From positions 345,001-409,000 of the forward strand of contig CAJNDS010002468.1 in the NCBI GenBank assembly GCA_905221605.1: a stretch of DNA of 64,000 nucleotides, in the 5' to 3' direction. The position numbers and the translations under genes are program-made. Source of the stretch: Symbiodinium natans. Taxonomy: Eukaryota > Sar > Dinophyceae > Suessiales > Symbiodiniaceae. Each line of letters begins with the position of its first letter. The stretch's first letter is position 1. Shown in pieces: positions 38,201 through 52,100 of the stretch. The notes beneath the pieces are model-generated. The model was not told the DNA's origin. It was given only the letters and a program-made list of their open reading frames with translations, and searched no databases.

Positions 38201-40030
38201 ATCGCGCACTCCTGCCGTCCGCGCCTCCATTGACTACTGTTTGCTTCAGAACCCCCCAAAAACTAAGAGGTGATAATCCCTAAATTTCCCTTATAAGGAA
38301 GGTTTTTTTTTTTTTTGGGGGGGGGGGGGGGGGGAGGGGGTTCTTCAGCAAATAGTAGATTGAGGGTGCTGGTTCAGGGCTTCTTTCGAGAATCGAGCGT
38401 TCCCAGGGATTCACCATGCTGACCCCGAAGCCCTAAGCCCTAAGACCTAAGCCCAAAACCCGAAACCCTAAACCCTAAACCCTAAACCCTATGCCCTAAA
38501 CCCTAAACCCTAAACCCTGCAAATCAGAACTACGGGGGCATTCGAGCTCTTTGGGACAGCTCCCCTAAACGCTGTGAGGTCCAAAGCACTTGAACCCTAA
38601 AGCCCTCCACCCCCTTTAGGGTTTAGGGTTTAGGGTTTAGGGCTTAGGGTTTAGGGTTTAGGGTTTAGGGTTTAGGGTTTAGGGTTTAGGGTTTAGGGTT
38701 TAGGGTTTAGGGTTTAGGGTTTAGGGTTTGGGGCTACCCTCCTGACCTTCACCTTCATCCCGAAGCTCAAAACCATAAAATCTTAAACCCACCCCAAAAA
38801 AACAAAAAAACTCCTCACATTCTATGCCCTAAGCTCTGAAGTCCCCAAACGTCCTTCAATCCTTAACCGTGAGCCAAACCCTAAGCCATGTAAAACCCTA
38901 AACTCTAGAACCCTGTCCCTAAACGTCATTCATTCCTTAACCCGAAGCCAAACCCAAAGCCAAACAAAAACCCTAAACCCTAGAACCCTGAGCCTAAAAC
39001 CCTTCCTCTCCTTCAAAGCTCTGTGGTGCTTTACTGTAACCTTAGACCCTTAGCCTTTTTGGGTTTCTTGGCTTTCTTAAGAAGGCAGCTAAAAAAAAAA
39101 CTTATAGCTACCCTGCCTAAGTGCAGCCAAGAAAGGAGCCCACCGGTGGCGCTGAGTTTAACCCGGACTTCGATGGTGGTGAGGAGTCGACGCCTCGGGC
39201 AAGGGGCTGATAGGGTTTAGGGCAGTTAGGGTTTAGGGTTCAGGGTTTAGGGTTTAGGGTTAAGGGTTTAGGGTTTAGGGTTAAGGGTTAAGGGGTTTAG
39301 GGTCCATAGGCGCGTTTGGGGTGTGTAGGGGTTTTAGGGTGTTTAGGGATCTTAGGGTGATGGTGTTTAGGGTATTTCGGGTGTTTTTGGGTGTTTAGGG
39401 TGTTTAGGTTTAGGCATCAAAGGGTGCTGCTATCGAACACCCAAATATCCCGCTTTTAGTGTATTTGTAGGAGGCCGAGGAGTTTTGTCGGTTTGGGGTT
39501 TAGGGTTGGGATGCCCCCTCTTTATACTATAATCCCGATTAAGGACTGCTAGCTTAGGGGTACTTGGACATGATTTCTAATTTCTTGGTACTAGATTCCG
39601 AAGAAACAGCAAAAAATATGTTGTTTTGGTGGGGTTCCGGGTTCAGTATAGTTAGTATAAGAGGGAACATCCCAAGTTTAGGGGTTTATGCTTGGGGCTT
39701 TCTGGCGGCTTCAGAGCTGTTGGGTGGAGGGGTTTAGGGTTTAGGGTTTAGGGTTTAGGGTTTAGGGTTTAGGGTTTAGGGTTTAGGGTTTAGGGTTTAG
39801 GGTTTAGGGTGTTTTGTTTGGTCGTGTTTTTTGCGGTCGGGGGTATCAGAGGTGAGGGCTTCGGGGGTTGCAGAGTCTGGGGGGGTCTAGGGTTTAGGGT
39901 CTAGGGTTAGGGGTTTTTGGACTCTGGGGTTTTCAGGGTTTTCGACTTCGGGGGGCTGAGGCTTCAGGGTTGAGGGTTCAGCATTCAGAGCTTAGGCGTT
40001 ATAGCTGCCCTCAACCCTAAACCCTAAACC

Positions 40031-40125
<95 letters not shown>

Positions 40126-43100
40126 ACCCTAAACCCTAAACCCTAAACCCTAAACCCTAAACCCTAAACCCTAAACCCTAAACCCCTAGCCCTGGACCTG
40201 AAAAACCGGCCGAGGTGCCAGCGCCTCACCGTCATCGTAGAGAACGACATCTCAGGAGGCTATTCCCCTGTAGGGTTCCCTTTAGGGTTTCCCTATTGCC
40301 CCTCTCTATACTACCCCCTAAATATGTGGCCTTGATTATGGGGGGAACCCAGGCGGGGTGGTATAGAGGCGGGTAGAATTGCTTAAGAACCAGTTTAAGG
40401 TTTGGCGTTTGGGGCTATAGGATTTAGGGTTTGGCGTTTGCCGTTTTGGGGTTTTGGGGTTTAAGGTTTGGCGTTGATAGGGCTTACAGGGTTTAGTCGT
40501 TTTTGGGAAACCCCCCCAAAATGATAACATACTCTTCATTATCAGGGCAATATGGGGATTACTCTTGTATCTTTTTGGGAGCCCTAAACCCTAACCCCTT
40601 AAGCAAACAGTAGGCAAAGGGCGTAGAGACCAAGGTTTTATACGGAAGTGAGGCTTAAAAGGTGTCGGAGTCTGAAGACTTGCAGGGTATGAGACAGCAG
40701 TGTTCAGTGGTTTAGGGTTCAGGGGGGTTTCCGGTTTAGGGTTTAGGGTTTAGGGCTTAGGATTTATGGTTGAGGGCTTCTTGAGGGAAGAGGGTTTAAT
40801 CTGTTTTTTCCTTTCTGGCCTCAGCCGCGACTCACCACCCTAGTAACAATTCATCCGGTCATGTCCTGCATCGAAATGACGATTTCCCAGCACACCCCCC
40901 CCCCCCCCCCCCCCCCCCCCACCCCTCCCTAATGCCCTGAAACCCCCGCAACCCCTAAACCTCTAAACCCTAAACCCCAAACCTTGCCCCTAAAGCCAAA
41001 ACCCTAAACATAACCCCTAAACCCCTAAAGGCCTAAACATACCCCCTAAACCCTCGACTCTAAACCAACAATCGAAAGCGCAGGCTCCTGCTTCACGGCA
41101 GCGATCGACAGCTTCATCAACTTAGACGAAATTCGACAGGCCAATGGATTCTGGACCCCCGAAAGCCCTGTCCCCTAAACCCCGAAGCCTCTGAACTCCT
41201 AAACCCCAAACCACAAAAAAACCTAAACCCTAAACCCTAAATCCCAAACCACCAAAAGCCCACGACCCTTGAACCCCACCTAAACCTGAAACCCCTAAAC
41301 CCTACGAAACCCACCGAGGCACTTTCAAAGAGGTGGCCACTCTAATATAGGGGTCGGAATAATTACTAATCCTCTTCCCTTCTGGTTCCTTTATACTTTG
41401 ACCATAGTAACCCCAAAACACTGTTCTAGTCATTTAGGCCCCTATAGTAAGCCCCTAGATTACCAACAGCCCTAAGCCTCATCACCCCGTACCATAAATC
41501 CTGAACTGTAGGTCGGTTTGGGGTAGCGCTCCACCATTGGTTGTTGCCGGTTAGAGTTCGCTTGAGAGCCTTTTTTTTGGCATATTTTGTATGCTACCCT
41601 AAACCCTAAAACCTAAACCCTAAAACCTAAACCCTAAACCCTAAACCCTAAACCCTAAAATCTAAACCCTAAAACCTAAACCCTAAACCCTAAACCCTAA
41701 ACCCTAACCCCTAAACCCTAACCCCTAACCCCTAAACCCTAAACCCTAAACCCTCCCTTAAGAATCCTAGGATAGCAGGTCTGTCGCATGAAACCCTTTT
41801 CTCACCCCCACTGGGCCTATGAGGGCTGGATGCCCAGGGGGGTCCATCTGTTTACTTGGGGTTTAGGGTTTAGGGTTTCGGGTTTAGGGTTTAGGGTTTA
41901 GGGTTTAGGGTTTAGGGTTTAGGGTTTAGGGTGAATTAGGTACCCCAAAAAACCTCCAGCATTGTTTTTTGGGTACCTAAGTCCATAACGGTACTACAGA
42001 TACCCCGTGGGATGGGTAGCGTGGACTGTTGCAGGTCGTTGGGCGGTTGTCTTGTGCAAGGCTTAAAGCTTACTAGCTGCGTAGGTAACCTTGAACCTTT
42101 TGGGGTATATATGGGGGTTTCCGAAATCAGGGGTACCTCATTGGAGTCCTTATGATAAGGGGATGCTACTATTCGGGGATCTATACGTAAACCCCCATGT
42201 AATCCTACCAGAATCGAAAGGCCAAACTTTTGTTGGCCCAGGGTGCTCAGCAACTAGGAAAGTATCTTTGCAGTGACCACTTGGAGGTTCATCCCATGGT
42301 ACTTATAAACCCAAAAATATCTGTATTTATGACCCAACGTACAACCCTGTTGGGTGTACTTCAGGGGCATAGAAGGTGGGTTAGAACTTGATTCATCTTT
42401 TGGCTGTCAAAAAGCTGAGAAGCAGGTGGGTTTACGAAAAGAAGGGACCTCCCCCCAAAATGTAGTCCCCCCAAATAGTAGGAGTCCCTTGTAATCAGGA
42501 TCCCCCCCAAATGAGGTAACCCATAATTTCGGAACCCCCCCCCCCCCTTCTTGATTTCGGAAACCCCCAGATCCAGTTATGGTGACGCCGACTCACAAGA
42601 CGCCCCACTGGCGGGATGGAGTGCTGGTCGCAAGACTCATCCTTTTTATTCTGGCGCCCTTGTTGATTCTAGTTTCCTTGGCTCCATCTCGGTCGACGAA
42701 AACCGGAAAGCCTCAGGTTCTAAGACAAGAGGCTGACGATGACGTTTACTCAGCTACTCCCATGTGCAGCGCGTGGGGTGTTTGTGGCGAGACCCCGCAC
42801 GTGCCGTCTCCAAGGACCATCTACAGCGCCAAGTCTCGCGCCCAGTATGAGCTATGGTGGGAGGCCCATGCGAAACTGAATGCATCGGCTGCCGAATACG
42901 TGGCACATCGGCGGGATTCGAACAAATCCTCCCTGAAGCCTCCGCTCGTTCTATTGGGCGATTCCATTACTGAAGAGTGGCTGGGGACCAATATGGGCCT
43001 GCCCGACAAGCGCTGGCGGAAGATTCCCAACATCTTGCGTGAGGTGTTTCTCCCTGCATACGATTCTCTGGTCTTGGCGATCGGAGGTGACCAGACACAG

Positions 43101-46100
43101 CACTTGCTGCTTAGTAGCCCAGTGGTACCCTTTACCCTTTAGCCTTTTTTGGTTCTGGGTTCCCTTCTACAGAAACCAACCAAAAAAGGGTAACTTGTTG
43201 GTATAGGGTTACTGGGCTACTAAGGCTGTGGAGGATGCAACACGGAGAGCTGTCGCTCCTTCTGCCCGAGGTCGCTCAGGATGATTCGGCCGTCTTTGTC
43301 GTGCTGATAGGCACCAATAACTTGGGAAGTGGGCATCTCCCTTTTGAGACACACTTGGGAGTCATGGCCGTCGCGGAATATGTTTTGCAACACACGGCCG
43401 GTCGCCTCCTGCTACTGCAGGTCTTGCCGCGAGGCGACATCTTTCGCCTGCGTCCCCTGTGCCCCGGTAGGCCCTTGGGACATTGGTTTATTTACCCCTT
43501 ATTGGGTTTAAGAGGATCACCCTAAACCCTAAACCTAAACCCTACACCCTAAACCCTAGACCCTAAATCCTAAACCCTAAACCCTAAATCCTAAACCCTA
43601 AACCCTAAACCCTAAACCCTAAACCCCAAACCCTAAACCCTAAACCCTAAACCCTAAACCCTGTTCAGGAACATGTTTCAGAGGGCTTTAAGGGCCAGCC
43701 TAGGTGCCCTCCCCGCTGCAGCTCGCGCTCGGGGGCCCCGTTTCGCTCCTTCATGCCGGCGGTCGCGAAGTTGAATCAAGGGATTCGCGATGCCGCGCCC
43801 GACCTGTCCAAGAAATACAGCCAGCGACTCAGCTTGCTGGACTGCGGCCCCAGCTTCGTTCCCGCGCACGCGGGGGAGTGCTCCTCCGGCAGGGGCAACT
43901 CTTGCGAGGTGGAGGAGTCGCTCATGCCGGATTTTTTGCATCCCAATGAGCTTGGGCAACGCCTCTTGGCAAGATGCATCATGGAATTCCTTGGAGGACG
44001 AAAATGAACCCTAAAATTGGGGTCATATACCCTAGACTACTTCGATTGCTATTCAGGTGTCTGAGCCATAAACCCCTTTAGGGTTCACTTGGTCCCCAAG
44101 GGACATTCAACATCGTGCGCGCCAGATAAAGGTTGAATCATTCCGGTTCATTCACTCAAACCCTAAACCCTAAACCCTAAACCCTAAACCCTAAACCCTA
44201 AACCCTAAACCCTAAACCCTAAACTGCAGATGGCTGATTCAAAGGGAGCTGAGATGGGTGGCGGCCAGGCATCTGCTCTGTGTGCAGGAAAAAGCGTGTC
44301 TCCGCGCACTAGTTTAGGTAGGGTTTAGGGAGCTAGGGTTGTGAGTACACTCAGGACAAAACCCTAAACCCTAATCCCTAGACCCTAAACCCGAAACCCT
44401 CAACTCTAAACCCTTAACCCAGCTCTCAACTAGTGGGCCCATACTTCCCAACAACGAGCATCAGGAGCCAAGCAACACCTCCCCCCCCCCCCCTCGATAG
44501 TTTCTTTTTCCCTAGCTTCAGCCGCCTTAGGAATGAGCTGTTTTGCTTCTATTGATACAAATCCCAAGGGAATAATAAAAAGTAATGTTGTTATGAAGGT
44601 TCCGAGGGGAGTACAGCCAATATTAAACCTCCCCCGTACCCCCTTATACTAGAGACCCCACCCCCATACACTACAAGAGCACTATCATATGGGAGCATTG
44701 AATATTCGGGGGTTACGGGAGGTTAAATATGAGGGGAGGGGATTAGAATCAACAACACCTTCCTTTTGGATTTAGGCGTTGGGGTTTTTGGTTTAGGGTT
44801 GAACTCTCTGTAGCCTGACACCCTAAACCCTGGTTTAGGGTTAGGGTCTTGAACCTTGAACCCTTAAGCCCTCACAGCTTATCCACACCAAACCCTAAGC
44901 CCTAAAACCCTAAACGCTAAAATCCTCAACCCTTAAATCCCAAACCCGAAGACCCTCAAATTGTAAAGCTATACACACGTCAGCTAAGCCCCTAAACCCC
45001 CAAAACCTTTAAACCCCTAAACTCCAAAATCCCTAAATCCCTGAACCCCTAAACCCTAAACCCCTGAACCCTTAAGCCCCTAAACCTAAACCCCTTAAAC
45101 CCTAAACACCTAAACCCCTAAAACCCCTAAACCCCTAAACCCCTAAAAACCCCTAAACCCCTAAACCCCTAAAAACCCCTAAGCCCCCCCTAAGCCCCTA
45201 AGCCCCTAAGCCCCTAAGCCCCTAAGCCCCCAAACCCCTAAACCCCTAAACCCCTAAACCCTAAGCCCCTAAACCCCTAAGCCCCAAGCCCCTAAACCCC
45301 TAAACCCCTAAACCCTAAACCCTAAACCCTAAACCCTAAACCCTAAACCCTAAACCCTAAACCCTAAACCCTAAACCCTAAACCCGAAGTCCTGTCAGGG
45401 CACGGCACTCTGGAGAGACCAGGTTCTGGAGGTGCGCCCCTATTTCGGGTTCAAGATTTAGGGTTTAGGGTTTAGGGTTTAGGGTTTGGGGTTTAGGGTT
45501 TAGGGTTCAGGATTTAGTGTTGAGGGTTGAGGGTTTCTGCCCTCTGAGAATCCCAGACCCTAAAGGGGTTTAGGTGTTGAAGGCATGCAGGAGGTTTGGG
45601 GGTTAAGGGGTTGAGGGTTCAGAACCCCTAAACCCTAAACCCTAAACCCTAAACCCTAAACCCTGAACCCTAATCCCTAAACCCTAAGGGTTCAGGGTTG
45701 AGACCCTATCAGCCCTAGATCCTTGCACCTGGTCCCTGCGGTAGTGGGGTTCCCTAAGCCGCTACCCCTAAACCTTAAACCCTAGTCACCATAGGATTTA
45801 GGATTTCAAGAGCTGCGTCGGAGATTGCGCCGTAAATTAAGGGTTTAGGGGTTTGGGGTTTAATCCCAAGGCAAAAACAGAAGCCAAGATCTGACATCCT
45901 AAACCCTAAACTCTCTAAACCCTGAAGCGCGCAACCCAAACCCCGAACACTAAGCCTTAGGGGTACTTGGAAACAGTTCAGTGTTGGGTTACTAGAACCC
46001 CAAAGGAACAGCTGAGTTTTGAGTGTTGCAAGGGTGCGAAGTTCATGATAGAAGCCCAAAACGCCACACACGAATTAGGCCACCAATTTCCAACCCCAGT

Positions 46101-49100
46101 CATAGCTACCCATGAACGTCCAAGTACATCCCTCCCTCCGAAACCCTAAGCCCTAAGCCCTAAACCCTAAATCCTAAACTCGAAACCCTAAACCCGAAGC
46201 CCTAAACCCTACTTCCCATCGGATCCGCAAGCCCCCTGCCCCCTCCGCCCCCAGCACTTGGAGGTTCAGGGTACTTAGAACAAAACAAAAAGTGCACTGA
46301 AAAGCCCCTGCAGTACCCTGATAGGGTTATATTTGGGTTCTATGTCCTGTTACAACCCTAAACCCTAAACCCTAAAGCCTAATTCGGTTACTAAGGACCA
46401 TGAACCTCCAAGAACTGAGTTGGGTTACTAAGTTCCATGAACCTCCCAGCAGGCGCTGTTTGTCGGTGGCTCTCGTGAAGAGCAGGCGGGTTGCCAGGGC
46501 TTTCGAGTTCAGGGTTTAGGGTTAGGGTTTGTTTGGGGTTTAGGGTTTAGGGTTGAGGGTTGGGGGTTGAGGGTTTAGGGTTTAGATATTTAGGGGGTGC
46601 ATCTGATGCCTTTTGTCGGTTCTGGTGGGTTTGTCCACTTGGGGTGTTCTCAGGATATTCTGGGGATGGCCAAGTGAGACTGAGATTCAGATGTTTGTGT
46701 GACAGAAAGGGTTTCCCTTTGCCGTATGCGATCGGAAGGGTTCAGAGCGTTGGAGGACTACCAGCAGTCTTCAGGTCTTAGGCCTCTCCGACATTTGTTG
46801 ATCGGTTACACCCTAAACCCTGAACCCTAAACCCTAAACCCTAAACCAAAAAACCCAGCGTTCATTGAGTCTTTAGGTTAAGAGTCCTCAGCCCGCAAGA
46901 AGTCCCTGTTTCGGAGCTTTGAGTAGCTTCTTGAAGCGGTTTTCGGGCTGTTTTCGGGCTGAAGCTTTATGATTGAAAGTCCAGGAATAGGATTTGAGGC
47001 GATTTAGATTCATAGGTCAGGGTTCGGACAATTGGATTGGCCAACCCGAAGCCCCGGAACTCCGAACCCTTTTGAGTTTAAGGTTCCCGGTTTAGGGTGA
47101 AAACAACCCTAAGCCCTGAACCCTAAACCCTAAACCCTAAACCCTAAACCCTAAACTCTAAGCCCTAAGCCCTTAGCCCTAAGCCCTAAGCCCTAAGCCC
47201 TAGCCCTGGACGGCGCCAACAGGAGCAGGCCGGAGCGCTCGACTGGCCCCTTGGTGGCACTTTCTCTTTCTGGGTGTTCGTGCGTACTTGGGTTTAGTGA
47301 GTTAGGGTTTAGGGTTTAGGGTTTAGGGTTTTCAGGGTTCAGGGTTTAGGGTTTAAGGTTGGGATGTTCCCCCGTATACTAACAGTCCTTAGTGGGGACG
47401 ATAATCGGGGGTACTGCAATCCGAACAAAGGACTGTTGGTATAAGGGGAACATCGCAAGGTTAAGGGTTTAGGGTTTAAGTTTTGGTGTTCTGTGTTTAG
47501 GGTTGAGGATTTAGGGCTTAGTAGGGTTTAGGGGGTTGTTCACGGGGGTTGGGTCGGGGTTGGGGGGGGTGGGGTAGGCTCCTACTGCTTCTCCGTCCCC
47601 CCCGTCCACCCCCCCAAAAGAAAAAGAAAATAAACAAATAACATGAAAGAACATGCCAAACCCTAAACCTACACCCTGAACCCTAATCCAAGAGGGTGTA
47701 AGTAATATGGGTTTGAGGGCAAAGGCTTTCAGAACACCCAAGGCTCAGCCACTTCTTGTACCCGAAACCCTAAACCCTAAACCCTAAACTGTAAGCCCTA
47801 AACCCTAAACCCTAAACCCTAAACCCTAAACCCTAAACCCTAAACCCTAAACCCTAAACCCTAAACCCTAAACCCTAAACCCTAAACCCTAAACCCAAGG
47901 CTCAGCCACTTCTTGTGGCTGCCCTGGACGCTCACCTTCAACCTCTTCACACCACCCCCGGCCTACCTGGGCGGATGGGCCCCTCGGCAGCAGACTTCCG
48001 CAGCTGTCAGGGATTCCTGTCACCCTAAACCCTAAACCCTAAACCTTAAAGCCTAACGACCCTAAAACACAGGCGATGTAGAAAGCACAGCAAACCTTAG
48101 CCCGGAAGTCTTTGCCTGCCTCAGTACTCCAACACTTCTAAACGTCTATAAACTTCCAACCCCTAAACCCACAAGCCCTGAACCTATGCGGGCCTTAATG
48201 ATTCCCCAAACCCTAAATCCTAAACCCTAAACCCTAAACCCTATACACCCTAAACCTTAAGCACCCCAGCAGGTGTGTTTTGTTGTCTCACTGGGCCACA
48301 TCGCCTGGCTTACTGCCGCTTGGCGAAGACATTTCGCAGGGCTTAGGGTTTAGGGTCTAGGGCTAGGGTTTAGGGATTAGGGATTAGGTTTTCGGGTTTA
48401 GGGTTTAGGGCTTAGGGTTTTAGGGGCTCGAAGAAGACGCTGGCCCATGCTCTACCCCTCTCCCCCTCCCCACCGCCTCCGCGCTGGCCCCCCCAAGAAG
48501 GGATACCTGCAGAGTTTCCCTACTACAGGGTTTTGGGTTTTTGGTTGCTTCTTCTCGTAGAGTTCAGGGTTTAGGGTCTAGGGCTAGGGTTTGAGGTTAG
48601 GGTTTAGGGCGTGGCGTTCAGGGTTTAGGGCTAGGATTTAGGGCCTTTAGGGTATAGGGGAAGAAGAAGAAGAAGAAGAAGAAGAAGAAGAAGAATAAGC
48701 TCATCCTGCCAGATCATCATCGGCGACCTTGCCGAACTCTTCGGCTGCGTCGCTGGGCCGCGGTCTTCTTTTCAAAGGGCAGTCTGGGGTCGTCCTAAAC
48801 TCATGGGTTTCCCCAAGGTTTAGGGTTTAGGGTTTGGGGTTTGGGGTTTGGGGTTTGGGGTTTGGGGTTTGGGGTTTGGGGTTGGGGTTTGGGGTTTGGG
48901 GTTGGGGTTTGGGGTTTGGGGTTTGGGGTTTGGGGTTTGGGGTTTGGGGTTTGGGGTTTGGGGTTTGGGGTTTGGGGTTTGGGGTTTGGGGTTTGGGGTT
49001 TGGGGTTTGGGGTTTGGGGTTTGGGGTTTGGGGCTTATCATGGGTTTCCCCACTACTACCCCCCTCTGTACTACCCCGTACAGAGGGGGGAATAGGGAAA

Positions 49101-52100
49101 CCCATGATAAACCCTAACGAAGCCGTAAACCCTAGATCACCCCTCTAAGCCCTACATTCGGATCTGCAGTGGAACCCTGTTCCCCTATTCGTCTTCGCTT
49201 TCTATATGAAACCTCTTGCGGTTTGAGGGTCGAGGGTTGCAACTGTAGCTGCAGTTTCGCCTTGCGCGCCCGGTGTTTGTGATGCAGCTGAAAAACCCCA
49301 GACCCTGCACCCTAAACCCTAAACCCCCGCACCTTAAATTCCAAAACCCTAAACCCTAAACCCTAAACCCTAAACCCTAAACCCTAAACCCTAAACCCTA
49401 AACCCTAAACCCTAAACCCTAAACCCTAAACCCTAAACCCTAAACCCTAAACCCTAAATCCCAAGCCCTAAATCCCAAACCCTACAGCCCGGGCGAAGTG
49501 GGCTTAAGCTTTAGGGGCCCAACATGAGTTCAGGGTCCAGGGTTTAGGGAAACCCCCTAAACCCTAAACCCTAAACCCTAAACCCTAAACCCTAAACCCT
49601 AAACCCTAAACCCTAAACCCTAAACCCTAAGCCCTAAGCCCTAAACCCTAAACCCTAAGCCCTAAACTCTAGTTAAACCCTAAACCCTGAACCCTAAACC
49701 CTACACCCTCAATCCTCGGCTCCTCTCCCCAAATTCAGGTGGCCGACGTGGATGACAATATCACCGCCATCTCCTTCGTAGCTCTGGGAACGTCTGTCCC
49801 AGACTCCTGGCGGGCAGTTTAGACTACATGGGGTTTTGGGTTTAGGGTTTGGGGTTTAGGGTTTAGGTTTGGGGTTTGGGGTTTGGGGTTTAGGGTTTAG
49901 GGTTTCGGGTTTAGGGGTTTAGGGTTGGGCATTCCTGAAGCAACTCCGAGCCCTTTTTAAGCCCCTAGACCCAAACCTTAAAAGCCCGAGAAGCCCCAAA
50001 AGGAGCTCCCCTAAACCCTAAACCCTAAACCCTAAACCCTAAACCCTAAACCCTAAACCCTAAACCCTAAACCCTAAACCCCTTACTAAGGGACCATGTA
50101 ACTACCCTAAGATCTGCATCTCCGCGCCCTGTATGAAGGATCTGTTTGCCTCCATGACGGCGGCGAAGCAGGCGCGCACGAAGCGCTGAAACGCTTTGAG
50201 TAAACCCTAAACCCTAAACCCTGAACGCTAAGCCCGAAGCCCTAAGCCCTAAGCCTTAAACCGGATCTTGAGGAACAATGAAATAGGGCTTGGGGTTGGG
50301 GGATTCAAGGCTTTGGGGGTATGGATCCCCCACCTCACTCTGCTTTCAACGGTTGGGATGTTGTCGTGGCTATTGCGAGGGTGTAGTGTCGGAGTCCCAA
50401 AACCCTAAACCCTAAACCCTAAACCCTAAACCCTAAACCCTAAACCCTAAACCCTAAACCCTAAACCCTAAACCCTACGATAGCTGGCAAGTCGACTGTT
50501 TAGGGGGCTTGGGGTCTTCGGCTTGGGCTCCCACCCTGGGTTTAGGAATGCCGACCCCAGTCCGCTTTATTGCCGGCAATGTGAGTAGGGTTTAGGGTTT
50601 AGGGTTTAGGGTTTAGGGTTTAGGGTTTAGGGTTTAGGGTTTAGGGGTTAGGGGTTAGGGGTTAGGGGTTAGGGGTTCGGGTTTTGGGTTTCGGGTTTTC
50701 GGTTTATAGAGGTGATTTAGGGTTTACCCTAAACCCTAAACCTTAAACTCTAAACCCTTAACCCTAAACCCAGTCTTCGCTGCCTGCGTTTTCTCGTGCT
50801 GCTAGGACCCCACTGCAGATGCCTCCATCGTGAATGCTCCATGGTGGCCCAAAAGCCCTAAACCCTGAACCCTCGCCTAAACCTTCCAGCCTGAATTCTG
50901 AGCCCTAAAGGTCTTGAAGCAATGGGTCTAGGGTTTAGGGTTTAGTTTTTCGGGTTTAGGGTGCAGGGTTTAGGGTTAGGGTTTAGGGGCCCAAGTCAGG
51001 TCTCAACAGCAATGCAAGAACCGCTATTTTGCATTTGTGCAAGGGTTGTCCAAGATTCAGCAGAATTCCTAACCCCTAGAAGCCTAGAACACCCTTAGAC
51101 CCTAAACCCTTAAAGCCCGAACCCCGAAAGCCTCAATCCCAATCCTTAAAAACCCTGAACCCTAGAAACCCGAAAACCCTTATTGCAGGTTTGAGGCTTT
51201 GGGGTTTCCCGCAACCCTCAGTTGGAGGTACCTTAGGGTCTAGCAGAATTCAGGACGTATCCTTAACTCCAACCCTGAACCTCGACCACCCGCTTAACCC
51301 TAAGCTCAACCAAGAATGAACCCTAAACCCTAAAGCCTAAAGCCTAAAGCCTGAACCCTAAACCCTAAACCCTAAACCCTAAACCCTAAACCCTAAACCC
51401 TAAACCCTAAACCCTAAACCCTAAACCCCCAATTTCTAAGTTCAACCCTAGGAGCCCAACACCCAGCTGCTTGTAGGTTACTATAGGGGTCGGAATAACT
51501 ACTCACAATATGCCCTTATGGTCCGTAAATGGTGATACTACAGCAACCCCCCCCCCCCCCAAAAACCCTTTAGGGTTTAGGGTTTAGGGTTTAGGGTTTA
51601 GGGTTTAGGGTTTAGGGTTTAGGGTTTAGGGTTTAGGGTTTAGGGTTTAGGGTACTCAAATCATCGAGGCCCCTATATGACCTCCGAATCCTTTAGGGGG
51701 GCTTTTAGGGGCGAAGATTGCTAGGCTTGGAGGTTCTTAAAGAAAGCCAGGGATGAAGATTTAGGGACCCTAAACCCTAAACCCCAAACCCTAAACCCTA
51801 ATCCCTAAACCCTAAACCATAAACCCTAAACCCCACACCCTAGTTTTCCCAGGTTACCGGCAGTAACTCGGTGAACGTGTTCTTGGGGATCGGCCTGCCC
51901 TGGCTGCTGGCGTCCTTCTACTGGTACATGCAGGCTTCGGGTTGGGAAAGTGCAGGGTTTACCCTAAACCCTAAACCCTAAACCCTAAACCCTAAACCCC
52001 AAACCCTAAACCCTAAACCCTAAGGCTCGAAGGACTCCAGGGGTTGGGGCCCAACGGCCTTCCACTGTCAGGTTTTTGGTCAATTTTGAGCCGAAGGGTT

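Larger units (their letters stand above)
37412..40221. other. NCX intron(s) with a probable missed Calx-beta exon
   Basis: Telomere tracts, family D and B elements and repeat H lie here. Non-repeat stretches 37690-37760 (reads [14 protein letters not shown]), 37925-38062 and 38115-38235 are candidates for the missing exon(s), but none could be placed in phase with confidence. Confidence 0.45.
44008..47222. repeat. repeat-filled rest of the intron holding the hydrolase
   Basis: Telomere tracts and octamer arrays (44158-44225, 44985-45385), family A elements (45963, 46257), and a CCCTAAG block (47158-47205). Open but unrecognised segments at 46560-46781 and 46860-47040 carry no known motif. 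Confidence 0.6.

Noticed and set aside
48820-49148. Overlapping GFGVWGL and PQTPNPK repeat ORFs on both strands
   Set aside because: By-products of the TTTGGGG array in every frame.
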